Source: Microbacterium kyungheense (GTDB taxonomy: Bacteria; Actinomycetota; Actinomycetes; Actinomycetales; Microbacteriaceae). Taken from it: a stretch of DNA of 64,000 nucleotides. The stretch is from assembly GCF_006783905.1 (NCBI RefSeq), contig NZ_VFPE01000003.1, positions 124,001-188,000 on the forward strand. Direction: 5' to 3'. The notes beneath the pieces are model-generated. The model saw only the letters and a program-made list of their open reading frames with translations. It made no database searches and was not told the DNA's origin. Both the position numbers and the translations under genes were made by a program. Below, piece by piece: positions 43,444 through 53,910 of this stretch (the first letter of the stretch is position 1; each line of letters begins with the position of its first letter).

Positions 43444-44517
43444 ATGAACGACGCAGCTCCCGCCCCAGCTCCCCTGTCCCTCTCGGTGCTCGACCTGGTG
43501 CCGGTGCGCACCGGGCAGACGAGTGCACAGGCGGTGGCGGCATCCCTCGGCCTCGTCGACGCGGCCGATCGACTCGGGTACCGGCGCTACTGGTTCGCCG
43601 AGCACCACAACATGCCCGCCGTCGCCTCGACGACGCCGCCGGTGCTGGCCGCTGCGGCGGCGGCTCGGACGCAGCGCATCCGGTTGGGTTCGGGCGGTGT
43701 GATGCTGCCGAACCACTCGCCGCTCGTCGTGGCCGAGCAGTTCGCCGCGCTGGAGGCGCTCGCGCCGGGCCGCATCGATCTCGGCCTCGGCCGCGCTCCC
43801 GGTTCCGACCCCGTCATCACCCAGCTGCTGCGCCAGAGCGGGACCACGAGCGACGTCGAGCGGTTCCCCGACCACGTGCGCGACATCATGTCGCTCGTCG
43901 CGCCCGACGGTGCCGCGCTGCGCTTCACCTCGGGCGGAACCTACGACGTCCACGCCACACCGGCCGCCTCCTCGACGCCTGAGGTCTGGCTGCTCGGCTC
44001 GAGCGACTACTCGGCGCAGCTCGCCGCCGCGCTCGGCCTGCCCTACGTGTTCGCGAACCACTTCTCGGGCAACGGCCTCGAGCGGGCGCTCGACCTGTAC
44101 CGCAGCGCCTTCGTGGCGTCCGAGACCCTTGCCGCGCCTCGCACGTTCCTCACGGCCAACGTGCTCGTCGCCCCCACCCAGGCTGAGGCCGACGCGCGCG
44201 CGCTCCCCAACCTGCGGATGACGGCGCGGCTGCGCACCAACCGTCCGCTCATCCCGCTCGAGACCGTCGAGCAGGCGATCGCGGGCGCCGCCGACTTCGA
44301 CGGCCTGGGCGACTCGTTCATGGCCTCGGCCCGCGCGAACTGGTTCGTCGGCGAGCCCGCGGCCGTGGCATCCGAGCTCCGCGCCTTCGCGGCGACGCAC
44401 GGCGTCGACGAGGTCATGATCTCGCCGATCGCCGGCGCGTACGAGGACGAGCCGATGGATGCCTCGCCCGGCCGCGTGCAGACACTCGAGCTGCTGGCGG
44501 CCGAGCTCGCGCTCTGA
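43444..44517 (+). CDS. luciferase-like LLM-class flavin oxidoreductase
   Basis: 357 residues. LSVLDLVPVRTG, YWFAEHHNMPAVAST and RIDLGLGRAPGSDP mark the bacterial-luciferase-like subgroup of uncharacterised monooxygenases (family TIGR03558). FMNH2 or F420 would be the cofactor. It lies 56 nt after the Rossmann reductase on the same strand, so the two may be a reductase-oxygenase pair. It ends near a palindromic repeat shared with 56972-57074. Confidence 0.88.
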   Translation: MNDAAPAPAPLSLSVLDLVPVRTGQTSAQAVAASLGLVDAADRLGYRRYWFAEHHNMPAVASTTPPVLAAAAAARTQRIRLGSGGVMLPNHSPLVVAEQFAALEALAPGRIDLGLGRAPGSDPVITQLLRQSGTTSDVERFPDHVRDIMSLVAPDGAALRFTSGGTYDVHATPAASSTPEVWLLGSSDYSAQLAAALGLPYVFANHFSGNGLERALDLYRSAFVASETLAAPRTFLTANVLVAPTQAEADARALPNLRMTARLRTNRPLIPLETVEQAIAGAADFDGLGDSFMASARANWFVGEPAAVASELRAFAATHGVDEVMISPIAGAYEDEPMDASPGRVQTLELLAAELAL

Positions 44518-44536
44518 GGGCCGATCGTCGTCGCAG

Positions 44537-44609
44537 ACGTTTCGTCTCGCTTCGCTCGCTCGACCCACCCGGTCGTCGAGCGGGCGAGGAACGAGCGAGA
44601 CGAAACGCT
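44537..44609. repeat. palindromic repeat, copy 1, between convergent genes
   Basis: The segment starts ACGTTTCGTCTCGC and ends GCGAGACGAAACGC, forming a long imperfect hairpin with GCTCGCTCGAC-type inner arms. A relative with CTTCGTCTCGCT outer arms lies at 56972-57074. Both copies occupy gaps between converging genes. Confidence 0.75.
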
Positions 44610-44629
44610 CCCGAGGGAACGACCGCGGG

Positions 44630-45601
44630 TCAGTCCGCGTCGGGCTCGCCCGAGATGAGCCCGCGCAGCCAGTCGCGCGCCTCGACGAAGACGTCATCGG
44701 CGTAGCGCTCGGGGTAGTGCACGACGGCGCGGTCCGCGCGGGGGTACGAGCCGAGGAACGTCACGCGCGGGCTGAACCGGCGCAGGCCCATGAGGGCGTC
44801 GGCCATGCGCTCGTCCTGCAGGTGCCCGTCGGCGTCGACGACGAAGCGGTACCGGCCGAGCTCGTCGCCGATGGGACGCGACGCCAGCAGCGAGAGGTTG
44901 ATCCCGCGCGTGGCGAACTGCTCGAGCATCTCCAGCAGCGCACCGGGGTGGTCGTCGGGCAGCTCGACGATGAGCGAGGTCTTGTCGGCGCCGGTCGGCG
45001 AGGGCGGCACGACCGTGCGTGCGACCAGCACGAAGCGCGTCACCGCGTTGGGGTTGTCGCCGATGTTCGAGGCGAGCAGCTCGAGCTCGTGGTGCTCGAG
45101 GATGCCGGGAGGCGCGATCGCGGCATCCGCGTCGCTCGATCCGTCGAGCAGGCCCATGGCGCTGGCGACGTTGCTCGCCGCGGGCACGTGCGAGTGCGCC
45201 GGCAGCTCGCGCGACAGCCACTGCAAGCACTGCGCGTACGCGACGGGGTGGGCGGCGATGAGCCCGACGTCCTGAAGCCGCGCCCCGGGGCGCCCGACGA
45301 GGACGAACTCCACGGGCACGAGGTACTCGCCCACGATGCGCAGGCCGGGGATCGTCGCGAGCGCGTCCTGCGCCGTCGAGACGCCGCCGTCGACCGAGTT
45401 CTCGATCGCGATCATCGCCGCGTCGGAGCGCCCCTCGACCACATCGGCCAAGGCCTCTCCGACATTGCGGACCGGACGCCAATCGTGACCGCGAGCCTCG
45501 GGCACCTGCGCGAGGGCAGCCTCGGTGAACGTTCCGGCCGGGCCCAGGTAGCTGTATGTACGGCGGACGGGCGCCTCGGCACCGGGGAGGTCGGAAGTCA
45601 C
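44630..45601 (-). CDS. pheA: prephenate dehydratase
   Basis: 323 residues. The catalytic lobe starts [13 protein letters not shown] and contains the Thr-Arg-Phe motif NAVTRFVLV; the ACT domain follows ([24 protein letters not shown]), which binds Phe for feedback control. It converts prephenate to phenylpyruvate. No chorismate mutase domain is fused. It converges with the LLM gene across the palindromic repeat and is divergent from pgm. Confidence 0.95.
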   Translation of the reverse strand: MTSDLPGAEAPVRRTYSYLGPAGTFTEAALAQVPEARGHDWRPVRNVGEALADVVEGRSDAAMIAIENSVDGGVSTAQDALATIPGLRIVGEYLVPVEFVLVGRPGARLQDVGLIAAHPVAYAQCLQWLSRELPAHSHVPAASNVASAMGLLDGSSDADAAIAPPGILEHHELELLASNIGDNPNAVTRFVLVARTVVPPSPTGADKTSLIVELPDDHPGALLEMLEQFATRGINLSLLASRPIGDELGRYRFVVDADGHLQDERMADALMGLRRFSPRVTFLGSYPRADRAVVHYPERYADDVFVEARDWLRGLISGEPDAD

Positions 45602-45696
45602 GGAACCACCCTAGTCCGCGGCATCCCTCCCCCTCCGCGCACCGGACGAACGTCACGGGCCGTGCATCAGGACCGACGGACAGGCAGACTAAAGGC

Positions 45697-47340
45697 ATGA
45701 GTCGCGCAGGACAGCCCGCCGAACCTTCCGACCTCATCGACATCGATGAGCTGATCGCCGCGTACTACGACGTCGCGCCGGACCCGGCGGTCCCGGAGCA
45801 GCGAGTCGCGTTCGGCACGAGCGGCCACCGCGGCTCCTCGCTGTCGGCGAGCTTCAACGAAGTGCACATCCTCGCCACGACGCAGGCGATCGTGGACTAC
45901 CGCCGCACGCAGGGCATCGAAGGGCCGCTCTTCCTCGGCCGCGACACGCACGGACTGTCGCTGCCCGCCGAGCGCAGCGCCATCGAGGTGCTGGTCGCCA
46001 ACGGCGTCGACGTGCGCGTGGACGCCCGCGACTCGTGGGTGCCCACGCCCGCGCTCAGCCACGCGATCCTCGCCTACAACCGCGGGAGGGATGCCTCCGA
46101 CCCGGGCCGCGCAGACGGCATCGTGGTCACCCCGAGCCACAACCCGCCGCGGGACGGCGGCTTCAAGTACAACCCGCCGAACGGCGGACCTGCCGACACC
46201 GACGCCACGGGCTGGATCGCGGACCGCGCCAACGAGCTGATCGCCGCCGGCCTGCAGGCGGTCAACCGGACGCCGTTCAAGGACATCGACGGCGACCGGC
46301 TCGGCGACTACGACTTCCGCGACGCGTACGTGCGCGACCTCGCGAACATCATCGACCTCGAGGCCATCCGCCGCGCCGGCGTGCGGATCGGCGCGGACCC
46401 GCTGGGCGGGGCATCCGTGGAGTACTGGGCCCTCATCGGCGAGATGCACGACCTCGACCTCACGGTCGTCAACCCCGACGTCGATCCGACGTGGCGCTTC
46501 ATGACGCTGGACTGGGACGAGAAGATCCGCATGGACCCGTCGTCGCCGTCGGCGATGGCCGGGCTCATCGGCCGCCGCCACGAGTACGACGTGCTCACAG
46601 GCAACGACGCCGACGCCGACCGCCACGGCATCGTGACGCCCGATGCGGGGCTGATGAACCCCAATCACTACCTCGCCGTGGCGATCGACTACCTGTACTC
46701 GCACCGTCCGGAGTGGCCGGCGTCTGCCGCCGTGGGCAAGACGCTCGTGAGCTCGATGATCATCGACCGCGTCGCCGAATCGCTGGGGCGGCCCCTCCTG
46801 GAGGTCCCGGTCGGATTCAAGTGGTTCGTGCCGGGTCTGCTGGACGGCTCTGTGGCGTTCGGCGGCGAGGAGTCCGCCGGGGCGTCGTTCCTGCGGTTCG
46901 ACGGCACCGTCTGGACGACCGACAAGGACGGCATCCTGCTGTGCCTGCTGGCCGCCGAGATCATCGCCGTGACCGGCAAGACGCCGTCGCAGCGCTACGC
47001 GGAGCTAGAGGCCGAGTTCGGGGCGTCGGCCTACCAGCGGGTGGATGCCCCGGCATCCCCCGCCCAGAAGGCGGCGCTCGGCAGACTCGCCCCCGAGGCC
47101 GTCACGGCGACCGAGCTCGCCGGCGAGCCGATCACGGCCAAGCTCTCGCACGCACCGGGCAACGGCGCGGCCATCGGCGGGCTGAAGGTGCAGACCGAGC
47201 ACGCGTGGTTCGCCGCGCGCCCGTCGGGCACCGAGGACGTGTACAAGCTCTACGCGGAGTCGCTGCGCGGCCCCGAGCACCTCGCTCAGGTGCAGGCCGA
47301 GGCCCGCGAGGTGGTGTCGCAGGCGCTCGAAGGCGCCTGA
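45697..47340 (+). CDS. pgm: alpha-D-glucose phosphate-specific phosphoglucomutase
   Basis: 547 residues. The phosphoserine loop is VTPSHNPP, the Mg site [10 protein letters not shown], the sugar-binding loop [10 protein letters not shown] and the phosphate-contact loop [16 protein letters not shown]; all four are intact. It interconverts glucose-1-P and glucose-6-P, feeding glycogen, trehalose and wall precursors. ATG 45697 starts [13 protein letters not shown]; upstream in-frame DNA belongs to the promoter shared with pheA. A perfect hairpin follows the stop. Confidence 0.95.
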   Translation: MSRAGQPAEPSDLIDIDELIAAYYDVAPDPAVPEQRVAFGTSGHRGSSLSASFNEVHILATTQAIVDYRRTQGIEGPLFLGRDTHGLSLPAERSAIEVLVANGVDVRVDARDSWVPTPALSHAILAYNRGRDASDPGRADGIVVTPSHNPPRDGGFKYNPPNGGPADTDATGWIADRANELIAAGLQAVNRTPFKDIDGDRLGDYDFRDAYVRDLANIIDLEAIRRAGVRIGADPLGGASVEYWALIGEMHDLDLTVVNPDVDPTWRFMTLDWDEKIRMDPSSPSAMAGLIGRRHEYDVLTGNDADADRHGIVTPDAGLMNPNHYLAVAIDYLYSHRPEWPASAAVGKTLVSSMIIDRVAESLGRPLLEVPVGFKWFVPGLLDGSVAFGGEESAGASFLRFDGTVWTTDKDGILLCLLAAEIIAVTGKTPSQRYAELEAEFGASAYQRVDAPASPAQKAALGRLAPEAVTATELAGEPITAKLSHAPGNGAAIGGLKVQTEHAWFAARPSGTEDVYKLYAESLRGPEHLAQVQAEAREVVSQALEGA

Positions 47341-47346
47341 ACCGCA

Positions 47347-47380
47347 GCGAGTCCACCCGCCGACCGGCGGGTGGACTCGC
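47347..47380. terminator. bidirectional hairpin after pgm
   Basis: GCGAGTCCACCCGCC (47347-47361) pairs perfectly with 47366-47380 around GACC, followed by TTCTCC on the plus strand. It separates convergent pgm and the small membrane protein gene. Confidence 0.8.
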
Positions 47381-47398
47381 TTCTCCGTGGGGACGGGG

Positions 47399-47680
47399 TC
47401 AGGAGCGCACGGCGCCCCGGCGGCGCGTGAACAGCACGTACAGACCGAGGACGATGATCGAGCCGAGGATCGACCCGATGATGCCCGAGGGCTGCAGGAA
47501 GCCGCCGTTGGGGTCGCTGCCGAACAGCAGGTAGCCGAGGAACCCGCCGACGAACGAGCCGACGATGCCGAGCACGATCGTGAGCAGGATGCCCATGCTC
47601 TGCTTGCCCGGGATGAGGGCGCGAGCGATGAGACCTGCGATCAGGCCCACGATGATGAGGCCGAGAATTGTCCAGAGCAT
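47399..47680 (-). CDS. GlsB/YeaQ/YmgE family stress membrane protein
   Basis: 93 residues, three membrane helices. The start MLWTILGLIIVGLIAGLIAR, the loop LIPGKQSMG and the glycine-patterned middle helix (GIVGSFVGGFLGYLL) define this transglycosylase-associated family. AAGGAGGAGG lies upstream of ATG 47680, an unusually strong ribosome binding site, so high expression is likely, possibly under stress. Confidence 0.92.
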   Translation of the reverse strand: MLWTILGLIIVGLIAGLIARALIPGKQSMGILLTIVLGIVGSFVGGFLGYLLFGSDPNGGFLQPSGIIGSILGSIIVLGLYVLFTRRRGAVRS

Positions 47681-47824
47681 GTTTCCTCCTCCTTCTCCCG
47701 GGCGCCTGTCGGGGTGCGGCGCCCGCTGTGAGATGGCCATGACGCTACCGCCGGAGGATTCCGCCGAACCTCCTCTACCCAAACCTGCCGAGAAGCGGTA
47801 CATTTCCGCCCCGCAACACCTGCT

Positions 47825-49057
47825 TCAGAGGGCGATGGGGATCTGCGTCGTCAGCAGGCCGACGTCGGCGAGGTAGCGCTCCAGTGCGGTCGTCGCCACT
47901 CCCGTGGCCACGGAGTTGCCCTCGACGGTCGACACCTCCAGCAGCAGATCGCGCGCGGACCAGCCGGGCGCCTGTTCCTGCAGGTGCCGCCGCGTGGCCG
48001 GCAGCAGCTTGTCGCCGAGCGCCCATGTGGTCCAGCCCGTGAGGACCACCACCTCGGGATTGACGACCGCGACGAGATCGGCGAGCGCCGAGCCCAGGTA
48101 GTAGGCGGTGCGCGCGATCGTCTCGTCGACGGCAGGGTCGGGCTCGGCGCTGTCGGCCGCGCGCGCGAGCGCGGCGATGAAGTCGCTCTGGGCCTCCAGC
48201 CGGACCAGGGCGTGACCGGGGTCGATCTCGCGGAGCGTCTGCTGGATGCCGGGCACCCCGACGTACGCTTCGACGCAGCCCTGACGCCCGCAGCGGCAGC
48301 GCCGACCGTCCAGCACGAGGAGCGAGTGACCCCACTCGCCCGCCGAGTTGGTCGCGCCGCGGAGGATGCGGCGCTCGAGCACGATGCCCGCGCCGACGCC
48401 GGTGCCGAGATTGATGGTCGCGAGGCTCGAGAAGTACCGCCCGCGGCCGAGCCAGAGCTCCGCGGTCGCCATGGCCTTGAGCGGGTTGTCGATGACCAGC
48501 GGCATGCCCACGCGCTCGCGAAGGCGATCGAGCTCGAGCTCGTGCCACGTCCAGTTCGGCACCACGACCGACACCGTGTTCGGGCCTTGCACCAGCCCCG
48601 GCAGCGAGACGCCCACGCCGAGCACCTCGTCCCGGCCGACGTCGCCTTCTGCCAGCACGAGCTCCACGGCACGGCCGATGCCCTCCACGACGGAGTCCGG
48701 GTCGAGGACGTGCTCATCGCGCGCGACCTGCGCGTGCGCGAGCGGGGTGAGCGCGGCGTCGAACACGACGGCCCGGATGTACGTCTCGGCGACGTCGACG
48801 CCGACGACGCGGCCGCGTGCGCCGTTCATCGCGAGCGTCGCGGTCGGCCGGCCGATGCGCCCGGCCGTCACCTTCGTCTCGACGACGATGCCCTCGCCGA
48901 TCAGGTCGCCGACGACCGTCGCCACCGTCGCGGGGCTGAGCCCCGTCGTCTGCGTCAGCTCGTTCCTGGTCGTCTCACCGGCCGACAGCACCGCGTGCAG
49001 GACGTCCAGCCGCGAATCGCTGCGGATGTCGCGCGACGTCCGTCGAAGCACCCCCAT
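47825..49057 (-). CDS. ROK family transcriptional regulator
   Basis: 410 residues. An N-terminal winged helix (RNELTQTTGLSPATVATVVGDLI) is joined to a sugar-kinase-like ROK domain with VVGVDVAETYIRAVVFD and the zinc motif CRCGRQGCVEAY. The ATP loop INLGTGVGAGIV is complete. ATG 49057 is preferred, with CAGGAG 5 nt before it; GTG 49063 overlaps that site. It sits directly downstream of the GH2 gene in the same orientation, so it may control the glycan region; the 18-bp palindrome at 55905-55922 is a possible target. Confidence 0.92.
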   Translation of the reverse strand: MGVLRRTSRDIRSDSRLDVLHAVLSAGETTRNELTQTTGLSPATVATVVGDLIGEGIVVETKVTAGRIGRPTATLAMNGARGRVVGVDVAETYIRAVVFDAALTPLAHAQVARDEHVLDPDSVVEGIGRAVELVLAEGDVGRDEVLGVGVSLPGLVQGPNTVSVVVPNWTWHELELDRLRERVGMPLVIDNPLKAMATAELWLGRGRYFSSLATINLGTGVGAGIVLERRILRGATNSAGEWGHSLLVLDGRRCRCGRQGCVEAYVGVPGIQQTLREIDPGHALVRLEAQSDFIAALARAADSAEPDPAVDETIARTAYYLGSALADLVAVVNPEVVVLTGWTTWALGDKLLPATRRHLQEQAPGWSARDLLLEVSTVEGNSVATGVATTALERYLADVGLLTTQIPIAL

Positions 49058-49091
49058 GCTCACTCCTGCACCGTCGAATCCCGCCAGTATG

Positions 49092-51485
49092 TCACGCGCC
49101 GTGCACCACGAGCCCGTCGGCGAGGCCCGCCGCCCGCAGCCGCACCGTGACGGTTCCGTGCGGGCGGATGTAGACGATCAGACGCCCCTCCCGCGTCGCG
49201 CGCGAGGGGGTCGAGTACGGCGTGTGATCGGCCAGATCGCCGTTCTCGACGCCGAGCAGCTCGCCGCCGTCGACGATCGCCTCGACCACGCGGTCGTCGC
49301 GCGCGATGCCGCCGGCCGCGTCCCGCAGGGTGCACTCGATCTGCAGCACGCCGTGAAGCGGGATGCCGGCGGCCGTGCACGCCGCCACGGCCTCGGCCGG
49401 CGGCGTCCACACCTCCGCCTCGATGCGGGCGGCCTCGCTGCGGGCGGCGAGCTCGTCGCGCGCGATGACCTCGCCGTCGCGCCGGGACTCCAGCACGAGC
49501 GGCTCCGCGCGCGGGCCGGTCACGGCGGTCCAGTAGCCGTGCTCGTCGTCGCGCACCAGCGGGAGCTCGTCGCCGCCGCACGACAGCGCGAGGTCGTCGC
49601 CGTTGGCGAAGACCAGGACCTCGACCGGGTGCGCGTCGGCGGCATCCCAATCGCGTCCTATCGGGTGCGACCAGAAGTCCGCACCCGCGCCCTCGGCGTG
49701 CGGTCGGGTGGCGAGATACGCGACGGGCTCGTCCGACCACCAGCTACGGCGCAGATGCCACGCGTGCTTCTCGAACCCGGCGAGGGTCAGCAGCCCGGCA
49801 CCGGATCCGTGGACGGGCCAGCCGTGGGCCTCGCCCAGGTAGTCCACCCCGGTCCACAGGAACTGTCCGGCGATGAAGTCGTGGTCGGTCACGGCCTTCC
49901 ACTGCGCGTACCCGTGCCCGTTCTCGCTGCCGAGGAACGGCACGGCCGGAAAGCGCTCGTGGTCGTCCTCGTACAGGTGCTCCTTGTAGTTGTAGCCGAC
50001 GACGTCGAGCTCGGCGAAGAGGCCCGTGCGGCTCGACAGCTCGGGGAACGCGGCCGCGAAGGTCACCGGCCGCGACGGGTCGGTGCGGCGGGTGATGCCG
50101 GCCAGGCGCCGGGCGATCGTCGTGAGCCGGCGGACGTCGGGACGGCTCGGATCGTAGACGCGCTCGGCGGCGGGCTTGTTCGCGTCGTTGTTGCCGGTCA
50201 TCTCGTCGAACAGCGGGCTCGCGTACGGATCGTTCGGGTAGTCGACCTCGTTGCCGATGCTCCACGCGATGACCGACGGGTGATGCCGGTGCGCCTCGAT
50301 CATGGCGACGAGGTCGCGCTCGTGCCACTGCGGGAAGTCCTTCGCGTACCCCTCGTGCCGCGGCGGGTACACGTTGTGTCCCTGCCACCACTTGTTCTTG
50401 GGGTTCTCCCACTCGTCGAACGCCTCGTCGATGACGAACAGCCCGAGCGCGTCGCACAGCGCGTACAGTTCGGCGGCGTGCGGGTTGTGCGCCATCCGCA
50501 CGGCGTTCGCGCCCATGCGCTTGAGCGACAGCAGGCGCCTCAGCCACACCGCGGTCGGCACCGCGACGCCGAGGGTTCCGGCGTCCTCGTGCAGGCACAC
50601 GCCTTTGAGCACCCGCGGCTCGCCGTTGACCGAGAACCCGGAGCCGGCATCGAACGCGACGGTGCGGATGCCGGTCACGAGCTCGTACGCCGACCGGCGC
50701 TCCTCGTCGCCGGCGTGCCACACGAGGGTCGTCGTCAGCCGGTACAGGTGCGGCGCGGTGTCGGACCACAGCTCGGGGTCGGGGACGAGCGTCTCCAGCG
50801 CGACGTCGGACGCGCCCTCGGCGGGGATCACGAGGTCGGCGGAGAACTCGTGGACGCGGTCCGTGGTCAGCGAGCGGAGCTCGTGGAGGACGCGGACGGC
50901 GACGGGCTCGTCGAGGTCGGACTCGAGCGCATGGGCGACCCGGAGGGCCGCGGAGGCGGCGGGACCCACGCTCTGGGTCGTCACAGTCGTGCCGTGCTCG
51001 CGGAGCCGCACCCCCTCGTGCACGTGCAGTGCGACCGCCCGTGTGATGCCCGAGCCGTTGTACCAGCGCGCGTCCGAGATGTCGGTGTGCTCGACGCGGA
51101 CGGCGATGACGAGATCGTCGTCGGGTGCGTACTCGAGCAGCTCCGTGAGATCGAACGAGAACGGGATCCACCCCGACGGACGACCGCCCAGATGGTAGCC
51201 GTTCACCCAGACGTCCGCGTTCTTGTAGACGCCCTCGAACACGATGCGCACGTGCTGGCCCGATGTCGCGGCCAGCTCGCGCAGCGACACGTGCGCGCGG
51301 TACCAGCCGATGCCTCCGGGGAGGTAGCCGGTGCCGCTGGAGGCGTGGGGGTCGAAGCCCAGCTCGACGCTCCAGTCGTGGGGCACGCGGACCGTGCGCC
51401 AGGCCGAGTCGTCGTGGCGCTTGGACCAGGCGTCGCGGTCGTCGGCGAGCGCGAAGGCCCACTGCTCTACGGCGAAGGTGCGCAT
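49092..51485 (-). CDS. glycoside hydrolase family 2 beta-galactosidase
   Basis: 797 residues, no signal peptide. The sugar-binding jelly-roll domain holds VPHDWSVELGFD and GWYRAHVSL; the barrel has VIAWSIGNEVDYP with the acid/base Glu and FLGSENGHG with the nucleophile Glu. The C-terminal part (DUF4982-like, from about residue 620) continues with the beta domains usual in this group. Likely to release galactose or another beta-linked sugar from imported oligomers. Last gene of the leftward importer operon. Confidence 0.9.
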   Translation of the reverse strand: MRTFAVEQWAFALADDRDAWSKRHDDSAWRTVRVPHDWSVELGFDPHASSGTGYLPGGIGWYRAHVSLRELAATSGQHVRIVFEGVYKNADVWVNGYHLGGRPSGWIPFSFDLTELLEYAPDDDLVIAVRVEHTDISDARWYNGSGITRAVALHVHEGVRLREHGTTVTTQSVGPAASAALRVAHALESDLDEPVAVRVLHELRSLTTDRVHEFSADLVIPAEGASDVALETLVPDPELWSDTAPHLYRLTTTLVWHAGDEERRSAYELVTGIRTVAFDAGSGFSVNGEPRVLKGVCLHEDAGTLGVAVPTAVWLRRLLSLKRMGANAVRMAHNPHAAELYALCDALGLFVIDEAFDEWENPKNKWWQGHNVYPPRHEGYAKDFPQWHERDLVAMIEAHRHHPSVIAWSIGNEVDYPNDPYASPLFDEMTGNNDANKPAAERVYDPSRPDVRRLTTIARRLAGITRRTDPSRPVTFAAAFPELSSRTGLFAELDVVGYNYKEHLYEDDHERFPAVPFLGSENGHGYAQWKAVTDHDFIAGQFLWTGVDYLGEAHGWPVHGSGAGLLTLAGFEKHAWHLRRSWWSDEPVAYLATRPHAEGAGADFWSHPIGRDWDAADAHPVEVLVFANGDDLALSCGGDELPLVRDDEHGYWTAVTGPRAEPLVLESRRDGEVIARDELAARSEAARIEAEVWTPPAEAVAACTAAGIPLHGVLQIECTLRDAAGGIARDDRVVEAIVDGGELLGVENGDLADHTPYSTPSRATREGRLIVYIRPHGTVTVRLRAAGLADGLVVHGA

Positions 51486-51492
51486 ACGGGGT

Positions 51493-52155
51493 TCAGTCCT
51501 CTTCTTCGAGGGCGGACGGGGTGGTGGGGGTCGGCGCGTACCGTTCGAAGACGCGCGAGAAGAGCAGGGCGCCGAGATACGCGATCGCGGCGAAGCCGAT
51601 GAGCAGCCAGAGCAGGCCGTACCCGGTGGCCTGCGGCGAGAAGATCGTCACGACCGCGGCGAGGACGCTCAGGACGATGACGGTGAGCGGGGCGAGAGGA
51701 TGCCGGAACGACATGAGCCGCGCGTTGCGCAGCACCTCCCGCGTCGAGCCCTCGAACGTGGCGAGGTACGGGAAGACGTACAGGGCCCACATCAGTGCCA
51801 CGAAGACCAGCACGAACCAGACGGCCAGCAGCACGAACCGCGCGACGCCGTCCGTCACGAGCTGCGTCACCACGACGTACCACGCCGTCAGCGCGGCGCC
51901 CGCGGCCGCCACCAGCAGCCCCAGGGCCGTCGCCTGGCGGAAGTTCTGCCGGAACGAGCGGACGAAGTCTCCCGTGATGGTGCGGTCGGTGTCGCTCGCG
52001 ATCCGCAGCGACACGAAGCTCAGCGCCGTGAGCGAGGCCGGCAGGGTCACCAGCGGGATCGAGGTCACCAGGAACAGCACGTTGAGGATCATCAGATCGG
52101 CGATGCGGGTGAGGAACCGCATCAGCGTCGAGTCCGGCGCGAAGATGCCAGCCAT
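51493..52155 (-). CDS. YesL family (DUF624) membrane protein
   Basis: 220 residues with about five membrane helices; RIADLMILNVLFLVTSIPLVTLPASLTAL is the YesL opening in pieces, followed by a charged loop and helices to residue 200. YesL proteins consistently accompany Lpl/Yte-type oligosaccharide importers, as here, with an undefined supporting role. It lies 77 nt after the binding protein gene and 7 nt before the GH2 gene. Confidence 0.9.
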   Translation of the reverse strand: MAGIFAPDSTLMRFLTRIADLMILNVLFLVTSIPLVTLPASLTALSFVSLRIASDTDRTITGDFVRSFRQNFRQATALGLLVAAAGAALTAWYVVVTQLVTDGVARFVLLAVWFVLVFVALMWALYVFPYLATFEGSTREVLRNARLMSFRHPLAPLTVIVLSVLAAVVTIFSPQATGYGLLWLLIGFAAIAYLGALLFSRVFERYAPTPTTPSALEEED

Positions 52156-52232
52156 GCTGGTGCTCTCTTTCGTGGGAGGTGTGGCCGGGCGGGCCCGCGA
52201 TCGACGCGGACCCGCCCGGCCGGCAGACGGGA

Positions 52233-53795
52233 TCAGTCGACCTGGTGGTCTTCCGCCCAGGTGTCGAGGTCGGACTGGATCGAGGCGCGGGCGTCGTCGA
52301 AGCCCACGTCCTTCAGCTTCTGGCGCATCTCGGCCACCGCTGCGGCGGGGTCGTCGAACTTGCCGTACTCCAGCTGCGGGATGTACTCCGACAGCACGCC
52401 GCCGATCGCCGCGAGCGTCGGGTCGATCGCCGACTTGTCGACGATGAGCGTCGAGTACGGGTAGTCCTTGGCGACCTCATCGAGCGAGGCGTAGATCTCG
52501 TCCTTGTTCGGAGCGTCCGTGAGCTTCGTGTACTCGAACTCGTCCATGCGGCCGGCCCAGAAGTTCGAGCCGAGCGAGTCGGTCGACGAGTCGTAGCCCT
52601 CGGGGTAGGTGAGCTTGCCGTCGTCGGTCAGGACGTAGTCCGTGCCCTCGATGCCGAAGTTGAGGAGGTCGTAGTCCTCCTCGTCGTTGCGGATGAGGTC
52701 GTACACCTGGAGCGCCTTCTCGGGGTTCTTCGAGTTCGCGCTGACCGCCATGGCGCCGTGCGTCTTGATGTCCTTGAAGACGTTGCCGTTCTCCTGGCCC
52801 CAGTAGAACATCTTCGGGTCGGAGCCGGGCTGCTTCGTGGTCATGTTGTTGACGATCTGGCCGATGAAGGTCTGCGTGTGGTGCTGATCGGTGCCCGACA
52901 GCCCCGCGTAGAACTCCTCACGCGTGTCGCCGTCGTAGTTCAGCGCGTCCTCGCGCCACACCCCGAGGTCGTTCCACTCCTTCGCGAGCTCGGCGGCCTC
53001 GACCAGCTCGTCGCTGTCCATGTACCACGAGGTGACCGTGTACGGGTCGGACGCCGAGATCTGGAACGGCGCGTAGTTGCCCGCGCTGACGCCCTGCAGC
53101 GTTCCCCAGTCGGTGTTCCCCTGCAGGTAGCCGGTGAGCGCGGCCTCGCCGTTGGCGGCGCCCGCGACATCCCACGGGTACGCGTCGGGCTTGTTGGCCT
53201 TGATCCACTCGAAGTACTTCGTGAAGTCCTCGAACTTCGTGATCTCGCCGTTCGCGAAGCCCGCCTCCGTGGCCCAGTCGCCGCGGTAGAAGAAGCCGTG
53301 GTTCGTGTACTGCGTGTAGTTGTCCTCGGGGATGAACATGATCTGGTCGTCGAGCTTGGTGAGGTCCCAGTCGCCGTCCGCGTCGACCTGCGCCCACGTC
53401 TTCGGGGCGTTCTCTTTGAGCATGTCCTCGGTCAGCGGCAGGAAGGCGCCCTTGTCGGCGTTCTCCCACGCGTACAGCCAGTCCGTCGCCGTCGTGATGA
53501 GGTCGACGTTGTCGTCGCCCGACAGCAGCTGCAGGTTGTACTGCGTCTGCCAGTCGGCCCACTCGACGTAGAACAGGTCGAGCTTCGCGTTGGCCTGCTC
53601 GACGAGCTTGTCGTTCAGCTTGTCGAGCATGGCTTCGAGCCGGCCGTTGGTGGGCTTGTCGCCGAGCACCAGCATGGTGATCTCGGTCGGCTTGCCCGAG
53701 TCGTCGCTGCTGTCTGCGGTGCAGCCCGCCAAGGCGCCGACGCCCAGGCCGAGCGCCGCCGCGGCGGCGACTCCCTTGATGATTCTGTGTGACAT
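52233..53795 (-). CDS. oligosaccharide ABC transporter solute-binding lipoprotein (LplA-like)
   Basis: 520 residues. Signal peptide with lipobox LAGC (Cys25). The mature part has the large family 1 architecture of the LplA group, with WLYAWENADKGAFLPLTEDML and a C-terminal DUF3502-type region containing ASLDEVAKDYPYSTLI. Such proteins bind oligosaccharides in Gram-positives. It follows two permeases, which is the Lpl gene order with the binding protein third. Confidence 0.9.
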   Translation of the reverse strand: MSHRIIKGVAAAAALGLGVGALAGCTADSSDDSGKPTEITMLVLGDKPTNGRLEAMLDKLNDKLVEQANAKLDLFYVEWADWQTQYNLQLLSGDDNVDLITTATDWLYAWENADKGAFLPLTEDMLKENAPKTWAQVDADGDWDLTKLDDQIMFIPEDNYTQYTNHGFFYRGDWATEAGFANGEITKFEDFTKYFEWIKANKPDAYPWDVAGAANGEAALTGYLQGNTDWGTLQGVSAGNYAPFQISASDPYTVTSWYMDSDELVEAAELAKEWNDLGVWREDALNYDGDTREEFYAGLSGTDQHHTQTFIGQIVNNMTTKQPGSDPKMFYWGQENGNVFKDIKTHGAMAVSANSKNPEKALQVYDLIRNDEEDYDLLNFGIEGTDYVLTDDGKLTYPEGYDSSTDSLGSNFWAGRMDEFEYTKLTDAPNKDEIYASLDEVAKDYPYSTLIVDKSAIDPTLAAIGGVLSEYIPQLEYGKFDDPAAAVAEMRQKLKDVGFDDARASIQSDLDTWAEDHQVD

Positions 53796-53868
53796 GTGAG
53801 GCTCCTTCGGCTCTCATCTCTTGGGTGGGGACGTGCAGGGGCGTCGCCGGATGGCGGCATCCCGGATC

Positions 53869-53894
53869 GCGGTCCCCGCTGTCGCGGGGACCGC
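53869..53894. terminator. 10-bp hairpin between permease and binding protein genes
   Basis: GCGGTCCCCG (53869-53878) pairs with CGGGGACCGC (53885-53894) around CTGTCG, 17 nt after the permease stop. Within an operon it may adjust expression of the binding protein, perhaps by processing rather than termination. Confidence 0.5.
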
Positions 53895-53910
53895 CGGAGT
53901 CAGCGGCGGC